This document shows, one piece after another, positions 5,241 to 6,487 of a DNA stretch of 6,487 nt (positions are counted from its first letter, which is position 1; the number at the start of each line of letters is the position of its first letter). The DNA is taken from positions 1 to 6,487 of the forward strand of contig JAGOCT010000099.1 in assembly GCA_017998585.1 (NCBI GenBank), written 5' to 3'. The stretch comes from Candidatus Cloacimonadota bacterium. Lineage in GTDB: Bacteria > Cloacimonadota > Cloacimonadia > Cloacimonadales > WRIO01. The notes under the pieces were generated by a model that saw only the letters and a program-made list of their open reading frames with translations, was not told the origin of the DNA and did not search any database. Both the position numbers and the translations under genes were made by a program.

Positions 5241-5897
5241 ATGTGCGGACAATTTGCTTTATTTTCCAATATTCAGGCAATTATTGATTACTATCATTTT
5301 TTAAAACAGTTTGAAAAGGAATTCAGCCCTGAAGCTTTACATGAGTTTTTAAAAACTAAAAAAGAAAAAACGCCCTACAATCAATATCGCTTTCCAACAG
5401 AGAAAATTACCCCTGGAATGTATGTGCCAGTGTGTTTCAAAGAAAATAATCATTATCAGATTGACTGGATGAGATGGGGATTAGTACCTTCATGGTCTAA
5501 AGATGAAAGTTTTGCCATGAAACTAATCAATGCCCGACGGGAAACGATCAGTGAAAAACCATCCTTCAGAAATGCATGGAAATCCAGACGATGTTTGATT
5601 CCATGTAATTATTTCTATGAATGGAATCAGCAAAAACAGAAATTTGAGATAAGGCTAAAGAATCATGAGATATTTTCTTTGGCGGGTATATGGGAAAGTA
5701 GGGAAAGAGATGATTTTGTATTAAATACCTTTAGTATAATCACCCAGGAAGCAAATAATGAAATGAAAATGATTCATGACAGGATGCCTGTCATAATAAA
5801 AGAATCAGAATTCAGTAATTGGCTGGACTGTAAAATATCTGATTTTTATGAAATCAATTCAATTTCTGATCAACAATTGATGATTCAGGCTGTTTGA
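5241..5897 (+). CDS. SRAP domain protein, abasic-site DNA-protein crosslinker (HMCES/YedK family), 218 aa
   Basis: SRAP proteins bind abasic sites in single-stranded DNA and form a stable thiazolidine crosslink through the N-terminal Cys, protecting the lesion. The key residues are present. Cys2 directly follows the initiator Met, WGLVPSW is at 79-85, and INARRE (96-101) contains Asn97 and Arg99. YEW at 126-128 carries Glu127, and IHDRMPVI at 178-185 carries His179. These correspond to Cys2, Asn75, Glu105 and His160 of E. coli YedK. AAAGGAGG at 5228-5235, five bases before ATG, is a very strong ribosome binding site. The fixed Cys2 confirms the start. Compared with YedK there is an insert of about 20 residues near the N-terminus (about 15-45). 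The C-terminal end is shorter, because the segment with the conserved HPVSxxVGN-like strand seems absent between residue 200 and the final LMIQAV. Its neighbour is the helicase, but the two are separated by 258 bases of repeats, so they need not be one operon. Confidence 0.95.
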   Translation: MCGQFALFSNIQAIIDYYHFLKQFEKEFSPEALHEFLKTKKEKTPYNQYRFPTEKITPGMYVPVCFKENNHYQIDWMRWGLVPSWSKDESFAMKLINARRETISEKPSFRNAWKSRRCLIPCNYFYEWNQQKQKFEIRLKNHEIFSLAGIWESRERDDFVLNTFSIITQEANNEMKMIHDRMPVIIKESEFSNWLDCKISDFYEINSISDQQLMIQAV

Positions 5898-5973
5898 GCG
5901 AACCTTTCATTTTAAGAAAAAGGCTTTAAATCAGAACGAAATTGAAATATTTTGTAAAGATTAGAAATTATTC

Positions 5974-6001
5974 TTGACAATTACTTGTATTATGCTATAT
6001 T
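5974..6001 (+). promoter_or_regulatory. Strong promoter of the cheB-type gene
   Basis: TTGACA (5974-5979) matches the consensus -35 exactly. After a 16-base spacer comes TATATT (5996-6001), preceded by TGC (5993-5995), which makes an extended -10. The start of transcription would be near 6008, about 25 bases before the TTG start codon. It marks a new transcription unit, independent of the SRAP gene. Confidence 0.75.
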
Positions 6002-6033
6002 TTAATTTGAAGACTTAATATGGGGGTTTTAAC

Positions 6034-6487
6034 TTGAATCAGATGATAAAGGTTTTGGTTGTAGATGACACAGTGATTTACAGAAAGATTTTAAAAGATG
6101 TTGTTTCGGAGATTGATAATACTGAAGTCATTGGTACCGCACCAAACGGAGATCTGGCTTTGAGAAAGATGGAAGTGGATAAACCGGATCTGGTTTTACT
6201 TGATGTAGAAATGCCGGTCAAAGATGGATTGGAAACCTTAGTTGAAATAAAGGCTAAGTATCCTGAAATTGGCGTCATAATGGTTTCAGGCATCAATGAA
6301 AGACAAGCATCCATTACAATGGAAGCGCTTCAAAAAGGGGCTATTGATTTCGTTCCGAAACCAATAGGCAATAATATCGAAGCTAATATTCAGTCCTTAA
6401 AAAACAGTTTGATTCCAATCATTTCACTTTTTCAGACTAAAAAAGCCATTTCAGGAGCAAAATCAGGAAGATCAACAGAAAGTAGTA
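6034..6487 (+). CDS. cheB: CheB-type response regulator, N-terminal receiver domain (3' truncated by the window)
   Basis: TTG 6034 is chosen because GGGGG (6022-6026) lies 7 bases upstream; the in-frame ATG at 6043 is 16 bases away. The 151 visible codons give a receiver domain. KVLVVDD (6-12) carries the acidic pair Asp11/Asp12, and LLDVEMPVKDG (55-65) carries the phospho-acceptor Asp57. MVSG (83-86) carries Ser85, and GAIDFVPKP (102-110) carries Lys109. The ALQKGAIDFVPKP form and the MVSG string are typical of CheB, the chemoreceptor glutamate methylesterase and deamidase that works with CheA and CheR. After about 115 a variable, Ser/Lys-rich linker begins (FQTKKAISGAKSGRS) and the window ends before the methylesterase domain, so the catalytic Ser-His-Asp set cannot be seen. 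It could also be another receiver-linked output protein of similar sequence. It has its own strong promoter and belongs to a different transcription unit from the upstream genes. Confidence 0.8.
   Translation, partial: MNQMIKVLVVDDTVIYRKILKDVVSEIDNTEVIGTAPNGDLALRKMEVDKPDLVLLDVEMPVKDGLETLVEIKAKYPEIGVIMVSGINERQASITMEALQKGAIDFVPKPIGNNIEANIQSLKNSLIPIISLFQTKKAISGAKSGRSTESS

Noticed and set aside
5903..5923. Terminator after the SRAP gene (CCTTT/AAAGG stem)
   Set aside because: There are only five A/T-rich stem pairs, an 11-base loop and no T-run after the stem.
6078..6314. Open frame on the - strand inside the cheB-type gene
   Set aside because: It is antisense to a clear receiver domain with all key residues in place and has no family-like sequence.

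Overview
The window is low-GC DNA with strong GGAGG-type ribosome binding sites and three promoters of the extended -10 type (TGnTATAAT or TGnTATATT). This suggests a Firmicute, probably a clostridial lineage, although no marker gene fixes the taxon. All recognisable genes are on the + strand.

Layout: (1) positions 1-290 hold the C-terminal end of a PD-(D/E)XK nuclease of the AAA-ATPase-like/PDDEXK_9 family, cut by the window edge. (2) 291-697 is non-coding, with a degenerate CCGTG...CCGTGGTTAA direct repeat and a promoter for the next gene. (3) 698-1738 encodes an unrecognised 346-residue acidic, helical protein, followed by a 193-residue protein (1869-2450). I read the second as a diverged LRAT/NlpC-P60-like (NC-domain) protein that keeps the Cys but appears to have lost both catalytic His. 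(4) 2451-2617 is a leader with its own promoter, a possible 23-codon ORF whose Shine-Dalgarno could be sequestered by an internal anti-SD, and a palindrome. (5) 2618-2953 encodes a very acidic coiled-coil protein, tightly linked to a 672-residue SF1/UvrD-like helicase (2964-4982) with all main motifs and an N-terminal RelE/ParE-like domain. (6) 4978-5116 is an array of five 28-bp units, each a hairpin, the first containing the helicase stop codon; two more hairpins follow. (7) 5241-5897 encodes an SRAP (HMCES/YedK) abasic-site sensor. (8) After a strong promoter at 5974-6001, a TTG-started cheB-type response regulator runs off the right edge.

The interior looks like an accessory island next to a chemotaxis/signalling gene. 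The most interesting unit is the acidic coiled-coil protein plus RelE-like/UvrD fusion, with its structured leader and trailing hairpin array. The unknown protein plus pseudo-LRAT protein lie just upstream. Nucleic-acid surveillance, defence or repair would fit the helicase, RelE-like and SRAP content, but that is inference from gene content and not demonstrated by the sequence.
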